Assembly: GCF_003049525.1 (NCBI RefSeq)
Contig: NZ_PYWL01000001.1
Span: 496,001 to 560,000 of the forward strand
DNA from: Lysinibacillus fusiformis
GTDB lineage: Bacteria; Bacillota; Bacilli; Bacillales_A; Planococcaceae
DNA: 64,000 bases
Direction of reading: 5' to 3'
Positions 43,460-52,453 of this stretch are shown here, piece by piece; within the stretch, counting starts at the first letter, position 1; every line of letters begins with the position of its first letter. The position numbers and the translations under genes were made by a program. Under the pieces are notes generated by a model. It was not told the DNA's origin, searched no databases, and was given only the letters and a program-made list of their open reading frames with translations.

Positions 43460-44365
43460 ATGAACTTAAATCTCAAAGCATTGTTTCCTTCCTATCGTTA
43501 TTTTCGTTCAAAGCCAACTCAACTATCCTATGATTCTCATATTTTTTATCATCACGAAACAAAGGAATGGTTTTCTATTTCCAAGCATGAGGTTTCACAG
43601 CGGGACTACGAATGGTTGACGGTTTTTTATACTGAAGTTACCTCTTCGCCAGTTCAGGCATCAGATTTATGGTATGAATTTATTTATTCGAATGGTGACA
43701 TGCCGCCCAAATTAAAATTTAACAAAGCACGGGTTATTCAAATAACTTTTATTAATGAAAACCCTCCCTTAGAAGCTTTAAAAGAAGCTCTTTATAATTT
43801 TTTTCAGGAGGATACGGTATTCCTTCAAGTTGCTAAAAATCAATTTTTACTTATTGAACCTGAAAAACATTCAATACGTGAGAAGGAAGATTTCATTGCC
43901 CTTATCCGTACGATAGAAGCCGATTTTTATGTTCGCATCCATTTATATTTGGGAGAATTTTATACAATCAATCAAGATTTTTCGGTTAAATTCCAAAGGG
44001 AAGCACAATGGTTCAAGGAATGCTTACATTTAAGATTTGCTGAACCTTATTATTCATTTCAAACGATATTCCCTATTTTACTAACAGAACAATTGCCCAC
44101 TTCTATTCTTACATTTATCGAGGAGCAAATTATTATACCTTTAAAATCTGACAAGGAATTATTGGAAACGGTTAAAACCTTTTGTGAATGTGGTTTCAAT
44201 ATTTCTTTGACATCAAAAAAATTACATATGCATCGTAATACGCTTACCTATCGATTATCCAAGTTCCAAGAAATCACCAATATTCATATCAAAAATTTAG
44301 ATGGTGTTATTCTTGTTTACTTTGCTAGTTATCTTTGGTCATTTTTACAACATGCACAAAAATAA
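43460..44365 (+). CDS. PucR/CdaR-like helix-turn-helix regulator
   Basis: A 301-residue protein whose C-terminus (about 235-295) is the PucR C-terminal HTH: TVKTFCECGFNISLTSKKL, HMHRNTLTYRLSKFQEIT and a closing helix LDGVILVYFASY. PucR/CdaR proteins regulate purine or sugar-diacid use and sense small metabolites through variable N-terminal regions; residues 1-230 here match no domain I know. AAAGGAG precedes ATG. It is 82 bases upstream of the msmX-like gene on the same strand, so it may control or share a transcript with that ATPase. Effector unknown. Confidence 0.8.
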   Translation: MNLNLKALFPSYRYFRSKPTQLSYDSHIFYHHETKEWFSISKHEVSQRDYEWLTVFYTEVTSSPVQASDLWYEFIYSNGDMPPKLKFNKARVIQITFINENPPLEALKEALYNFFQEDTVFLQVAKNQFLLIEPEKHSIREKEDFIALIRTIEADFYVRIHLYLGEFYTINQDFSVKFQREAQWFKECLHLRFAEPYYSFQTIFPILLTEQLPTSILTFIEEQIIIPLKSDKELLETVKTFCECGFNISLTSKKLHMHRNTLTYRLSKFQEITNIHIKNLDGVILVYFASYLWSFLQHAQK

Positions 44366-44447
44366 TTAACTGAAAATTATGCACATTAAACATAGGTTTT
44401 CTTCATTACTTTATTTACACTGAATAAAAGAACAAAGGGGATTAAAC

Positions 44448-45545
44448 ATGGAGAAAATAGTACTTAATCATATTTATAAAATATATGATGGCGGTGTAAC
44501 AGCTGTATCTGATTTTAATTTAACTGTTCAGGATCAAGAGTTTATAGTACTTGTTGGTCCTTCAGGTTGTGGAAAATCAACAACATTACGTATGATCGCT
44601 GGGTTAGAGGAAATTTCGGAAGGTGATTTTTTAATTGATAACAAGAAAATGAATGATGTGCCATCTAAGGAACGTGATATTGCGATGGTTTTTCAAAACT
44701 ATGCTCTCTATCCACATATGACAGTTTATGACAACATGGCATTTGGCTTAAAGCTCCGTAAGTTTTCAAAACAACAAATCCAAGAACGTGTCCACAATGC
44801 TGCAGCCATACTTGATTTAGAAAAGTATTTAGATCGTAAGCCTAAAGCTTTATCAGGTGGTCAGAGACAACGAGTTGCCCTTGGTCGAGCAATCGTCCGA
44901 GATGCGAATATTTTCTTAATGGACGAACCATTGTCCAATTTAGATGCAAAACTACGGGTGCAAATGCGTGCAGAAATTACTAAGCTCCATCGACGATTAA
45001 AAACAACGACAATCTACGTAACACATGACCAAACTGAAGCCATGACAATGGCAACACGTCTTGTCGTCATGAAAGATGGTATTGTTCAACAAGTCGGTAC
45101 TCCTGAAGAAGTATACGGTTTACCTGAAAATAAATTCGTTGGTGGTTTTATAGGCTCACCATCGATGAACTTTTTTAAAGGGATTTTCCATGAAGAAGGG
45201 ATTCAAATAGGACCTATTTCACTAACCATTCCTGCAGAAAAATCCAAATTATTAGTAGAAAAAGGTTATTTACAAAAAGAGCTGATCTTGGGCATTCGTC
45301 CTGAACATATTTATGAAAATTCTTCTGTCAATTCAGAGCCGTTCTTCTCAGCTATTGAAGCAGATATCGATGTAACCGAATTAACAGGGGCTGAGCTGAT
45401 GTTACATGCACAGTTAAATGGACAGCCTTATATCGCACGTGTAAACTCCGATACTCGAATAACTCAGGGTCAGGTAGCAAAACTACTATTTGATATGTCA
45501 CGGGCTCATTTCTTTGACTTAGAATCAGAACAGCGTATTCGGTAG
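44448..45545 (+). CDS. msmX: Multi-purpose carbohydrate ABC importer ATPase, MsmX-like
   Basis: A 365-residue ATPase, the exact length of B. subtilis MsmX and closely similar from memory. Walker A GPSGCGKSTTLRM, Q-loop FQNYALYPHMTVYDN, signature LSGGQRQRVALGRAI, Walker B IFLMDEPLSNLDAKLR, switch VTHDQTEAMTMA, then the C-terminal MalK-type OB-fold domain. MsmX energises several CUT1 sugar importers that lack their own ATPase. One such importer (52454-55973) is encoded on the opposite strand in this window, making MsmX its obvious motor, though this is inference. Confidence 0.92.
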   Translation: MEKIVLNHIYKIYDGGVTAVSDFNLTVQDQEFIVLVGPSGCGKSTTLRMIAGLEEISEGDFLIDNKKMNDVPSKERDIAMVFQNYALYPHMTVYDNMAFGLKLRKFSKQQIQERVHNAAAILDLEKYLDRKPKALSGGQRQRVALGRAIVRDANIFLMDEPLSNLDAKLRVQMRAEITKLHRRLKTTTIYVTHDQTEAMTMATRLVVMKDGIVQQVGTPEEVYGLPENKFVGGFIGSPSMNFFKGIFHEEGIQIGPISLTIPAEKSKLLVEKGYLQKELILGIRPEHIYENSSVNSEPFFSAIEADIDVTELTGAELMLHAQLNGQPYIARVNSDTRITQGQVAKLLFDMSRAHFFDLESEQRIR

Positions 45546-45676
45546 AGTAAAAGCTTTATTGAAAGGGATTCAGATAACAAGCCTGTTTCCCTTTTACAGT
45601 TCAACATTGGTGTTTTTTTAGCTATTTCGATTAAGTTTTAGAAGGCGAGGCAATTAGTGTTTCTTCATTGTTTGAC

Positions 45677-45723
45677 GAAAAAAACCCAATTTCTCAATAT
45701 AAGCTATATATAGAAGTTGGGTC
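45677..45723 (-). terminator. Terminator of the amino-sugar cluster
   Basis: Minus strand: GACCCAACTTCT pairs imperfectly with GAAATTGGGTTTT across a loop of about 18, ending in T7. It lies 60 bases past the ROK gene stop. Confidence 0.72.
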
Positions 45724-45783
45724 TTTGTATGAAATTTTTATCGCTGTAATTTTCCATTTTCCTCATCACGCCACTGTTTTTGA

Positions 45784-46659
45784 TTACTTCAATGCTGCAC
45801 CATACAGTCCCGTCTCACCTTTATGAATACTACTCTCTATAATTTGCTCTTTCCCTTCAAAAGGAGTATTCAACAGGCGCTGCTGAATTCCGTCTTTAAT
45901 CAGTTCAATGATTTTCGGCTGATGATTAAAAAAGCCTCCGCCTAATACTATGCAGTGTGGATCAAGCATTAAAATCATTTGATGTAACTGTTTTTCCATG
46001 CAATAAATGATTTGCTGCAATACTTTCACCATAATAGGGTCACCCTTGTAATAGAGCTCCATCATATCTTTTAATCGAATATTTGAATTTCCCAGTAATG
46101 TTCTTCCCAGCTTTTCTATAGCTGGCCCTGCGACACTTTCTTCTAAAGTTTCACCAGCTTGACCGACAATATTAAAACCTATTTCACCAGCTAATCCTGT
46201 TCCTCGTAAAAAATCACCATTAACAATGGTACAACAGGATATCCCTGTACTTAATGTTATATATACCATCGTTTCCTTCCGAAATCCTCTAGCATTATAC
46301 TCTCCCCAAGTAGCCATATGCACATCGTTATCCATCATAATCTGTGCATGGGGAAAAAATTCAGTTAATCGTTCACAAATAGGAAAGTTACTCCACGGTA
46401 TATTATTTTGGTAGACGGCTAGACCCTTTTGAACATCAACAATACCAGGTACACCAATACATACCTTAGAAACTTCATTAAAAGAGAGCTTCTTCTCCAT
46501 ACAGAGTATTTCAAAGCTATCAATTAAACAATGGAATAAAGCTTCTTTTGTGGAAATATCACTTGGTACCTCTCTTTTAATTAAAATATGCTGATGTTGG
46601 TTGAATAAAGCCGTGGCTAATTTTGTTCCACCAACATCTGCTACTAAAATATGACTCAT
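45784..46659 (-). CDS. ROK-family sugar kinase (candidate GalNAc/GlcNAc kinase)
   Basis: A 291-residue ROK kinase. Phosphate loop DVGGTKLATALF (6-17), the catalytic DNDVHMATWGEYNARG and the GGGFF loop near the end are present. The usual ROK zinc motif (CxCGxxGC) is absent and replaced by EIGFNIVGQAGE. As last gene of the amino-sugar cluster it most plausibly phosphorylates the unphosphorylated sugar delivered by the ABC importer at C6, giving the substrate of the deacetylase. ATG 46659 preceded by GGTGAT/AAGG; the GTG at 46683 is less likely. Confidence 0.85.
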   Translation of the reverse strand: MSHILVADVGGTKLATALFNQHQHILIKREVPSDISTKEALFHCLIDSFEILCMEKKLSFNEVSKVCIGVPGIVDVQKGLAVYQNNIPWSNFPICERLTEFFPHAQIMMDNDVHMATWGEYNARGFRKETMVYITLSTGISCCTIVNGDFLRGTGLAGEIGFNIVGQAGETLEESVAGPAIEKLGRTLLGNSNIRLKDMMELYYKGDPIMVKVLQQIIYCMEKQLHQMILMLDPHCIVLGGGFFNHQPKIIELIKDGIQQRLLNTPFEGKEQIIESSIHKGETGLYGAALK

Positions 46660-46758
46660 CCTTACATCACCAGTTCTCCCCACAGAATTTATTTAAATTC
46701 AAAATTATCAGAAAGTAATAAGTGGAATAATATCTATTACTTATTGAATAGGTTTTTA

Positions 46759-47775
46759 TTATGAAAGTTTAACGACTTGTGTTAAATTACGTGGTTTATC
46801 GGGGTTACGCCCTTTAAATATTGCATGTTGATAAGCTAAAAGTTGAAAGTAAGGGACCGCTTCAACAAGGCGATTTAAATCATCTACTTCTGCTGATAGC
46901 TTAAAAATTAAATCTGCTTCTAACTCCTCTGAAGCTATACCAATAATAACAACGAAGCCTCCAAGCTTTTGAATATCCTTCACTAATGCCTGATCATATT
47001 CCTTCGTTTCATTTTGTGTAAATATAATAACAACCGTTTCTTTATCAACAATAGAAATTGGTCCATGTCGGAATTCCAGATTTGAGTAACTTTCACATTC
47101 CGTTTGAGTCATTTCTTTTAGCTTTAATGTTGCTTCTTTAGCCAACCCATTATAAGCACCTGACCCTAAAAAGATAAAGCGCTTTTTTGAAGCATCTTCC
47201 GTCACCTGCGTTAATTGTTGTCCATTGCCTAATGCTGATTGAACAAGAGCGGGGATTTTCTCTAACTGTTCCAGTATATCCGTGCGTCCACTAATTTTCG
47301 CAGCATATAATTGCAAGGCGTATAGCATATTAGAAAATGATTGTGTCATGACCACACTTTTTTCTGATATATCATTTAAGGCAATCAATTCATTTGTTAA
47401 TCTTGCCATAGGTGTGTCACTATTACATGTTACTGCCATAGTACGTATATTTTTCGCACCATTCAAATGCTCTAAGGACATAATAATTTCCGAAGTTGTC
47501 CCCGACCGGGAAATTCCAATAATCAGATACTTTTTATGCGTTAAAATAAATGTGTCTGTGTGTAAAAATAACTCAGATGCGGGTACAGCAATGGCAAACG
47601 CTCCAGTAACAGTTTGATAATAACGCGCTGCTGCAATCGCTAAATAATAGGATGTTCCACATCCTGTGAAAAGCACTACATCTACAGCATCTTCATTAAA
47701 AGTCATTAATTGCACAATATCTTTTGTTCTTTCTAACTTTTGTCCCTGTGCTATAATCTCATTGTAAGTGTACAT
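46759..47775 (-). CDS. SIS-domain sugar isomerase/deaminase (AgaS-like)
   Basis: A 338-residue protein with two SIS domains, like the isomerase half of GlmS. LFTGCGTSYYLAIAAARYY, GISRSGTTSEII, VMTQSFSNMLYALQLY and ECESYSNLEFRHGPISIV are the phosphosugar-binding segments. AgaS-type members convert galactosamine-6-phosphate to tagatose-6-phosphate plus ammonia; related ones handle glucosamine-6-P or fructosamine-6-P. The next genes encode a tagatose-6-P-type kinase and aldolase, so the AgaS reaction fits best. ATG 47775 with AGGG upstream. It follows the kinase gene by 10 bases. Confidence 0.85.
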   Translation of the reverse strand: MYTYNEIIAQGQKLERTKDIVQLMTFNEDAVDVVLFTGCGTSYYLAIAAARYYQTVTGAFAIAVPASELFLHTDTFILTHKKYLIIGISRSGTTSEIIMSLEHLNGAKNIRTMAVTCNSDTPMARLTNELIALNDISEKSVVMTQSFSNMLYALQLYAAKISGRTDILEQLEKIPALVQSALGNGQQLTQVTEDASKKRFIFLGSGAYNGLAKEATLKLKEMTQTECESYSNLEFRHGPISIVDKETVVIIFTQNETKEYDQALVKDIQKLGGFVVIIGIASEELEADLIFKLSAEVDDLNRLVEAVPYFQLLAYQHAIFKGRNPDKPRNLTQVVKLS

Positions 47776-47785
47776 AAACAAATCC

Positions 47786-48724
47786 CTACTTCTCTTTTAT
47801 TTTAGTTATTTGTATCTCCTCTAAGAGTTTTTCCACTGTATCTCTTTGGACTTTTGCAATCTCTTTATGTGCTGCATTCGCTGAGCCACATGCAACAGCC
47901 CATTTATATGCCTCTGTATGGTCTGCACCATGTGAGAGCTTATAAATAAGACCTCCTAAAAAGGCATCACCACTTCCTACTGTATTGACCACATTTATCC
48001 GTGGTGCATTTACTTTGTAAATCCCTGACGGATGAACAAATAGAGCGCCTTGCTCGCCCAATGAAAAGCATACATGCTCAATGCCTAATTTTTGAAATTT
48101 TATACCCACCTGAACTAAGTCTTCATGAGTTAAAGCAGGTCTACCGATTAATTGAGTAATTTCATCCTCATTTGGCTTAATAATGAAAGGTATTGCTGTA
48201 ATACCTTTTCTCAAAGCCTCGCCACTTGTATCAAGTGCGACTCTAATACCTTTTTCCTTTAATAAATGGATAATCGTTGCATATGCCGTTTTTTGTATAC
48301 CTTGAGGAAGGCTCCCTGACAATACAAAATAGGTAGCATGTTCTGCTTTAGTTTCAATCCAATTTAACATGTTTATCCATTCTTGCTCATGAATGGTTGG
48401 CCCTACCTCTAACAGCTCGCTCATTTCCTTCGTTTGCTGATTAATAATCGTTAAACAAATGCGATTTTCTTCCTCTATTTGTATGAACTCTGTTTGGAGA
48501 TTTTCTTCCTGTAAAAGCTCGACTATTTTACTTCCATTTAATCCACCAACGAAACCGCCAATATTCACTTCGCCACCAAGTGATGCAATTACACGAGCTA
48601 CGTTAACCCCTTTCCCACCACCTTGTTGTGATTTCTGCAATACACGATTTGTTTGACCAATCATTAAAGAGTCCAGCTCATATACTTGGTCAATGGCTGC
48701 GTTTAAGGTTAATGTAGTAATCAT
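47786..48724 (-). CDS. PfkB-family hexose-phosphate kinase (LacC / 1-phosphofructokinase type)
   Basis: A 312-residue ribokinase-like enzyme. TLNAAIDQVYEL at the start, GGKGVNVARVIASLGG (36-51) and the C-terminal NTVGSGDAFLGGLIYKL with the catalytic Asp are the LacC/FruK hallmarks. In this context the product is probably tagatose-1,6-bisphosphate from tagatose-6-phosphate. The ATG overlaps the aldolase stop (ATGA), so the two enzymes are translationally coupled, consistent with consecutive steps. Confidence 0.9.
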   Translation of the reverse strand: MITTLTLNAAIDQVYELDSLMIGQTNRVLQKSQQGGGKGVNVARVIASLGGEVNIGGFVGGLNGSKIVELLQEENLQTEFIQIEEENRICLTIINQQTKEMSELLEVGPTIHEQEWINMLNWIETKAEHATYFVLSGSLPQGIQKTAYATIIHLLKEKGIRVALDTSGEALRKGITAIPFIIKPNEDEITQLIGRPALTHEDLVQVGIKFQKLGIEHVCFSLGEQGALFVHPSGIYKVNAPRINVVNTVGSGDAFLGGLIYKLSHGADHTEAYKWAVACGSANAAHKEIAKVQRDTVEKLLEEIQITKIKEK

Positions 48725-49563
48725 TTTTGTAACATCACAATCTTTTGCTCTACTAATTTAATTAAAGATTCACGTGCAGGAAGGAAATACTTTCTTGGAT
48801 CATTTTCTGTTGGATGATCATTAAAATATGCTCTTAATTCTTCAGCAAATAAGTCTTTAAGCTCGGTAGAAAAATTCACTTTTGCAATTCCATACTTCAA
48901 AGATTCACGTACATCCTCTTCTGGCACCCCAGAGGCTCCATGCATGACTAATGGAATATTAGTAGAGCTATGGATTTCTTGTAAAAGCTCAAATAGCAAT
49001 TTTGGCTTTTGCTGATACTTACCGTGTGCTGTACCGAAAGCAGGGGCGAATGAATGAATTCCTGTAACTTTCACAAAATGCTCCGCTTGCTTTGGGTCAG
49101 TAAAGAATGCATTCTCTTCCTTTACGCTTACACTATCCTCGACACCACCAATTGTCCCAAGCTCTGCTTCAACAGGCACATTTACCGCACTTGCAGCTTC
49201 AACTACTTTTTTTACTAATAAAATATTTTCCTCATAAGGTAAGGAAGATCCATCAATCATTACAGAGGTGTAGCCTGCTCGTAAACATTCCATCACAGTA
49301 TGATAAGATTCGCCATGATCCAAATGTAATGCCACCGGTACTTTTGCCTGTTCCGCTGCTGTTTTTGCCAGTGCAATTAGATAAGGCATCTCTACATATT
49401 TATACGTGCTTGAAGTTGTTTGCAAAATTACAGGTGCCCCCACTTTTTCTGCCCCAGCAATTACAGCTTTAATCACTTCTAAATTATGTGCTCCAAAAGC
49501 ACCGATTGCATAATTATTTTTATAAGCGTCTTCTAACATATCTTTAGTTGTCACTAATGGCAT
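48721..49563 (-). CDS. Class II ketose-bisphosphate aldolase (GatY/KbaY-like)
   Basis: A 280-residue zinc aldolase. GAFGAHNLEVIKAV, the metal site HLDHGES, EAELGTIGG, TAHGKYQQKPKL and VMHGASGVPEEDV are the family blocks. GatY/KbaY enzymes split tagatose-1,6-bisphosphate to dihydroxyacetone phosphate and glyceraldehyde-3-phosphate; a fructose-1,6-bisphosphate aldolase cannot be excluded from sequence alone, but the neighbours point to tagatose. AGGGAGG precedes ATG. A gap of 71 bases separates it from the GntR gene. Confidence 0.9.
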   Translation of the reverse strand: MPLVTTKDMLEDAYKNNYAIGAFGAHNLEVIKAVIAGAEKVGAPVILQTTSSTYKYVEMPYLIALAKTAAEQAKVPVALHLDHGESYHTVMECLRAGYTSVMIDGSSLPYEENILLVKKVVEAASAVNVPVEAELGTIGGVEDSVSVKEENAFFTDPKQAEHFVKVTGIHSFAPAFGTAHGKYQQKPKLLFELLQEIHSSTNIPLVMHGASGVPEEDVRESLKYGIAKVNFSTELKDLFAEELRAYFNDHPTENDPRKYFLPARESLIKLVEQKIVMLQK

Positions 49564-49634
49564 AATAGAATTCCTCCCTCAATGGGTTGTTGGTATAATT
49601 TAAAACAAAAATAAATGAAGCAAACGATTAGATT

Positions 49635-50366
49635 TTAATTTAATTCCGTATAAAAACGGCAACGATCTCCTCTTACAATTGAAATACAGAATTCCACTGG
49701 TTTTCCAGAGGTATCAAACGCAGTCCTTTCTAGCAATAAAGCTGGTTTTCCAGCATCTGTTTTCAATAAAGGTGCTTCGTCTTTATTAATAAGGACCGGT
49801 TCGAAGGCTTCTCTCGCCCTTACAACAATAATGTTAAAACGTTCGGCTAATAAACTGTATAAAGATGAAGACGTTACTTCTCGTAAAATTTCAATATCCT
49901 TAATAAGGCGTAAAGGTAAAAAAGATGATTCCAAAATAATCGGCTCATTATCGGCAAATCGTAAACGCTTCATTTCTACAACTTGTTCATTTTCCTCTAA
50001 TGCTAAATTCGATCTAACTTTAGTTGAGGGATACACCTTTTGTATTTCTAGTACTTCATCTTTTTGATTAAATCCTTTTTCTTGAATCATGCGACTAAAG
50101 CTATAAAACCCTCCAAGAGATTGTTCAAGTCTTGGCTTGGAAACAAAGGTTCCTTTTCCTTGAATACGATATAATTTATCTTCCTTTACTAATTCCTCGA
50201 TTGCTTTTTTTACTGTATTTCGACTAACATGGAACATCTCCATCAATTGATTTTCCGAGTCAATTTTATCTCCTGGTTTCCATTCACCTGATTGAATTTT
50301 CCCAAATAAAATTTGTTTTAATTGATGATATAATGGGATTACACTAGATTGATCTAATAAATGCAT
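49635..50366 (-). CDS. GntR-family regulator with UTRA domain (NagR/AgaR2-like)
   Basis: A 243-residue regulator: winged helix at about 8-75 (PLYHQLKQIL, GDKIDSENQLMEMFHVSRNTVKKAIEELV, GKGTFVS) and a UTRA ligand domain (about 95-240) that binds phosphosugars. HutC/NagR-type members respond to GlcN-6-P or GlcNAc-6-P; here the likely signal is an amino-sugar phosphate of the pathway encoded around it. Its gene sits in the middle of the cluster, between nagA and the aldolase. Operator candidates are the palindrome at 50427-50440 and the TTGTACCTACAA site at 57242-57253. Confidence 0.88.
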   Translation of the reverse strand: MHLLDQSSVIPLYHQLKQILFGKIQSGEWKPGDKIDSENQLMEMFHVSRNTVKKAIEELVKEDKLYRIQGKGTFVSKPRLEQSLGGFYSFSRMIQEKGFNQKDEVLEIQKVYPSTKVRSNLALEENEQVVEMKRLRFADNEPIILESSFLPLRLIKDIEILREVTSSSLYSLLAERFNIIVVRAREAFEPVLINKDEAPLLKTDAGKPALLLERTAFDTSGKPVEFCISIVRGDRCRFYTELN

Positions 50367-50426
50367 CTTTTTTCCTTCCTTCTCTAGGTTTTGTAATCAA
50401 TATACCATCTATATAATAGGATGCCT

Positions 50427-50440
50427 ATTGATATATCAAT
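50427..50440. promoter_or_regulatory. Palindrome between nagA and the GntR gene
   Basis: ATTGATATATCAAT is a perfect 14-base palindrome covering the nagA stop codon, 60 bases before the GntR gene start. A TATTATAT stretch lies just downstream on the minus strand. Possible autoregulatory operator. Confidence 0.4.
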
Positions 50441-51614
50441 CCTTTTCAAAGGCAAAATTCCCTAAGCAAAAAGTTTTTTCTACTTCTCCTTCTTCGTTCA
50501 ACCAAACGATATCTGCGTCCTTTCCTAGTGCAATAGACCCTTTCCGATTGTCCATGCCTAAATGCTCTGCTTGATTTAAAGAAACAATACGTATTTGCTC
50601 AACAAGTGAAAGTGTAAGCCACTCTCCTATGTTTTTCCTTGCGGTATTCATATTTAACACACTTCCTGCTAAGGATCCCGTTTTGCGTTGAATACATTGA
50701 TTATTCATGACTTCTACTTCATTACCACCTAATTGATACAAACCATCTGGCATCCCCTTTGCACGTATACCATCTGTTATGATGAGCAAACGATTTAAGC
50801 CCGTCATCTTGTAAACCATTGGTAGTAGATCTTTATGAAAATGTACATTATCTGGAATTATCTCCACATACACATCTTCCGCTAGAAGTACTGCTCCCAC
50901 AACACCTGGATCACGGTGGTGTAGTCCACTCATGCCATTAAATAGGTGTGTTACATGGGTAATACCAGCTTTTATTGCATGTTGCGCTGTATCATAGTCA
51001 GCGTCAGAGTGACCAATAGATGCAATAACCCCTTTATTAGTTAATTCGTGTAGTAATTCAAAACCGGTATCTTCCTCCGGTGCAAATGTGACAAGACGAA
51101 TTGAATGATGAGACTTATCATACAAATCATTAAATTGTTGAACATTTGGTTTTAAAATAAAAGCTTCGGATTGAGCCCCTTTTTTAGCTTGACTAATAAA
51201 TGGACCTTCTAAATGAATTCCTAACATCTCAGGCACTGCTGTTGGTTGGTTTTTATAATAATAGGCAAGTGCCTCAACAGCAGATTCGATCTCAGACATA
51301 GGACCTGTCATCGTTGTAGCCAAAAAAGCAGTTACGCCCTCACTTGCTAAGTATTTGGCTATTTTCGAATAACAAATATGGTTCGCATCCATAAAATCAT
51401 GACCTACAGCACCATGTATATGGATATCGATCATTCCAGGGATGATATAGCCTTTTTGCTGACAGTCTATTACATTCTCTCTTAAAGCGAATGAAGGGCA
51501 ATTTGCCATTTGATCAATTACTGTAATTTTTCCTTCCGACATTTCTAGAAATCCGTTAGTAATAATTTTATTTTCCATTACGATATTCGCATTAATAATC
51601 CATTTTTTATTCAT
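50436..51614 (-). CDS. nagA: N-acetylhexosamine-6-phosphate deacetylase (NagA/AgaA type)
   Basis: A 392-residue amidohydrolase that removes acetate from GlcNAc-6-P or GalNAc-6-P. Metal and catalytic residues are readable: MIDIHIHGAVGHDF (HxH), LGIHLEGPFI (Glu), SIGHSDADY (His), VTHLFNGMSGLHHRDPG (His) and IITDGIRAKGMPDG (catalytic Asp). Whether it is NagA or AgaA cannot be decided from motifs; the tagatose-type enzymes downstream favour GalNAc-6-P. The start ATG overlaps the stop of the DUF624 gene (ATGA). Confidence 0.92.
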   Translation of the reverse strand: MNKKWIINANIVMENKIITNGFLEMSEGKITVIDQMANCPSFALRENVIDCQQKGYIIPGMIDIHIHGAVGHDFMDANHICYSKIAKYLASEGVTAFLATTMTGPMSEIESAVEALAYYYKNQPTAVPEMLGIHLEGPFISQAKKGAQSEAFILKPNVQQFNDLYDKSHHSIRLVTFAPEEDTGFELLHELTNKGVIASIGHSDADYDTAQHAIKAGITHVTHLFNGMSGLHHRDPGVVGAVLLAEDVYVEIIPDNVHFHKDLLPMVYKMTGLNRLLIITDGIRAKGMPDGLYQLGGNEVEVMNNQCIQRKTGSLAGSVLNMNTARKNIGEWLTLSLVEQIRIVSLNQAEHLGMDNRKGSIALGKDADIVWLNEEGEVEKTFCLGNFAFEKD

Positions 51615-52279
51615 GAGGTGATCCCTCTCCCAGCAGAGTAATATGGTAGATTAGTATGTTCGTCTGCTTCTCTATCATTCTTAAATATATGGGATGACAT
51701 CCACGTTAAAAATAAGGCAGCTAAACTAACACCGAAAAACGGTATTAAGCCTGGAAAACAGCTATATAGTTTATAAAGAATTATAAGCCCAACAATATTG
51801 CTAATCATTTGTAATGGATACGCAATACTAAATATGATGGAAGCAGCAAAGTAGCGCAATATTGGTAAATCATAATGGGCGTATAGCTGAAATATATTCA
51901 CAACAATCATACCGAACAGTATACTAATAGAAATAAACACTGTGAGTAATAGTAAGCCTAGTAAGCCATGTAACGATGAAACTATTTGAAAATTAATCGT
52001 TACAAAGTAGCCAACACTCAGTAAGATCATACCTATTTTATTTGATGGAATAAATTCAACTTTATATGTATTCCAATAGATTTTGACTAATCGTTTTAAG
52101 TCATCTTCTCCTTGTAATCTTTTCCGTAAAGTAGTAAACATGGCAACAGTCGCTGGGGCTACTCCAAATAGCAAAAGTCCAAGTAAAGTTAAACCTGTCC
52201 ATAGTAACTGTAATACTGCTAATAATGTGATCCATTCTACAAACCAGTATAGTTTACCTTTCCACCCTTCCAATTCCAT
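51611..52279 (-). CDS. DUF624 (YesL-family) membrane protein
   Basis: A 222-residue protein with about five membrane helices, starting with a soluble amphipathic stretch then LLAVLQLLWTGLTLLGLLLFGVAPATVAMF, the DUF624 signature. YesL-type proteins nearly always accompany CUT1 sugar importers of the Lpl/Yte type in Bacilli; their role is unknown, perhaps assembly or regulation of the transporter. ATG 52279 chosen with GGGAGG 8 bases before. Coupled by overlap to nagA. Confidence 0.85.
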   Translation of the reverse strand: MELEGWKGKLYWFVEWITLLAVLQLLWTGLTLLGLLLFGVAPATVAMFTTLRKRLQGEDDLKRLVKIYWNTYKVEFIPSNKIGMILLSVGYFVTINFQIVSSLHGLLGLLLLTVFISISILFGMIVVNIFQLYAHYDLPILRYFAASIIFSIAYPLQMISNIVGLIILYKLYSCFPGLIPFFGVSLAALFLTWMSSHIFKNDREADEHTNLPYYSAGRGITS

Positions 52280-52363
52280 GCCCATTACCTCCCTACGATT
52301 CACATATTACTATCTATACATTTTTTGCATTTACACTCTGCTACATCCATCAATAGAAGGTTC

Positions 52364-52430
52364 AACAAGCGTGCGTCACATAAGCCTAGTTGAATGGTAA
52401 TCTTTCAGCTTATGTGACCTTCTACTTGTT
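52364..52430 (-). other. Long intra-cluster hairpin after the binding-protein gene
   Basis: GTCACATAAGC (52375-52385) pairs perfectly with GCTTATGTGAC (52408-52418); outer AACAAG/CTTGTT (52364-52369, 52425-52430) also pair. No T tract follows. Placed just after the solute-binding gene, it probably protects the upstream mRNA and lowers downstream expression. Confidence 0.65.
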
Positions 52431-52453
52431 AAGTTTGAAGAAATTGAACCTCC

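Noticed and set aside
45660..45790. Possible remnant gene after the ROK gene (minus strand, KQWRDEENGKLQR)
   Set aside because: Only 13 codons without a recognisable family, most likely read-through of intergenic DNA.
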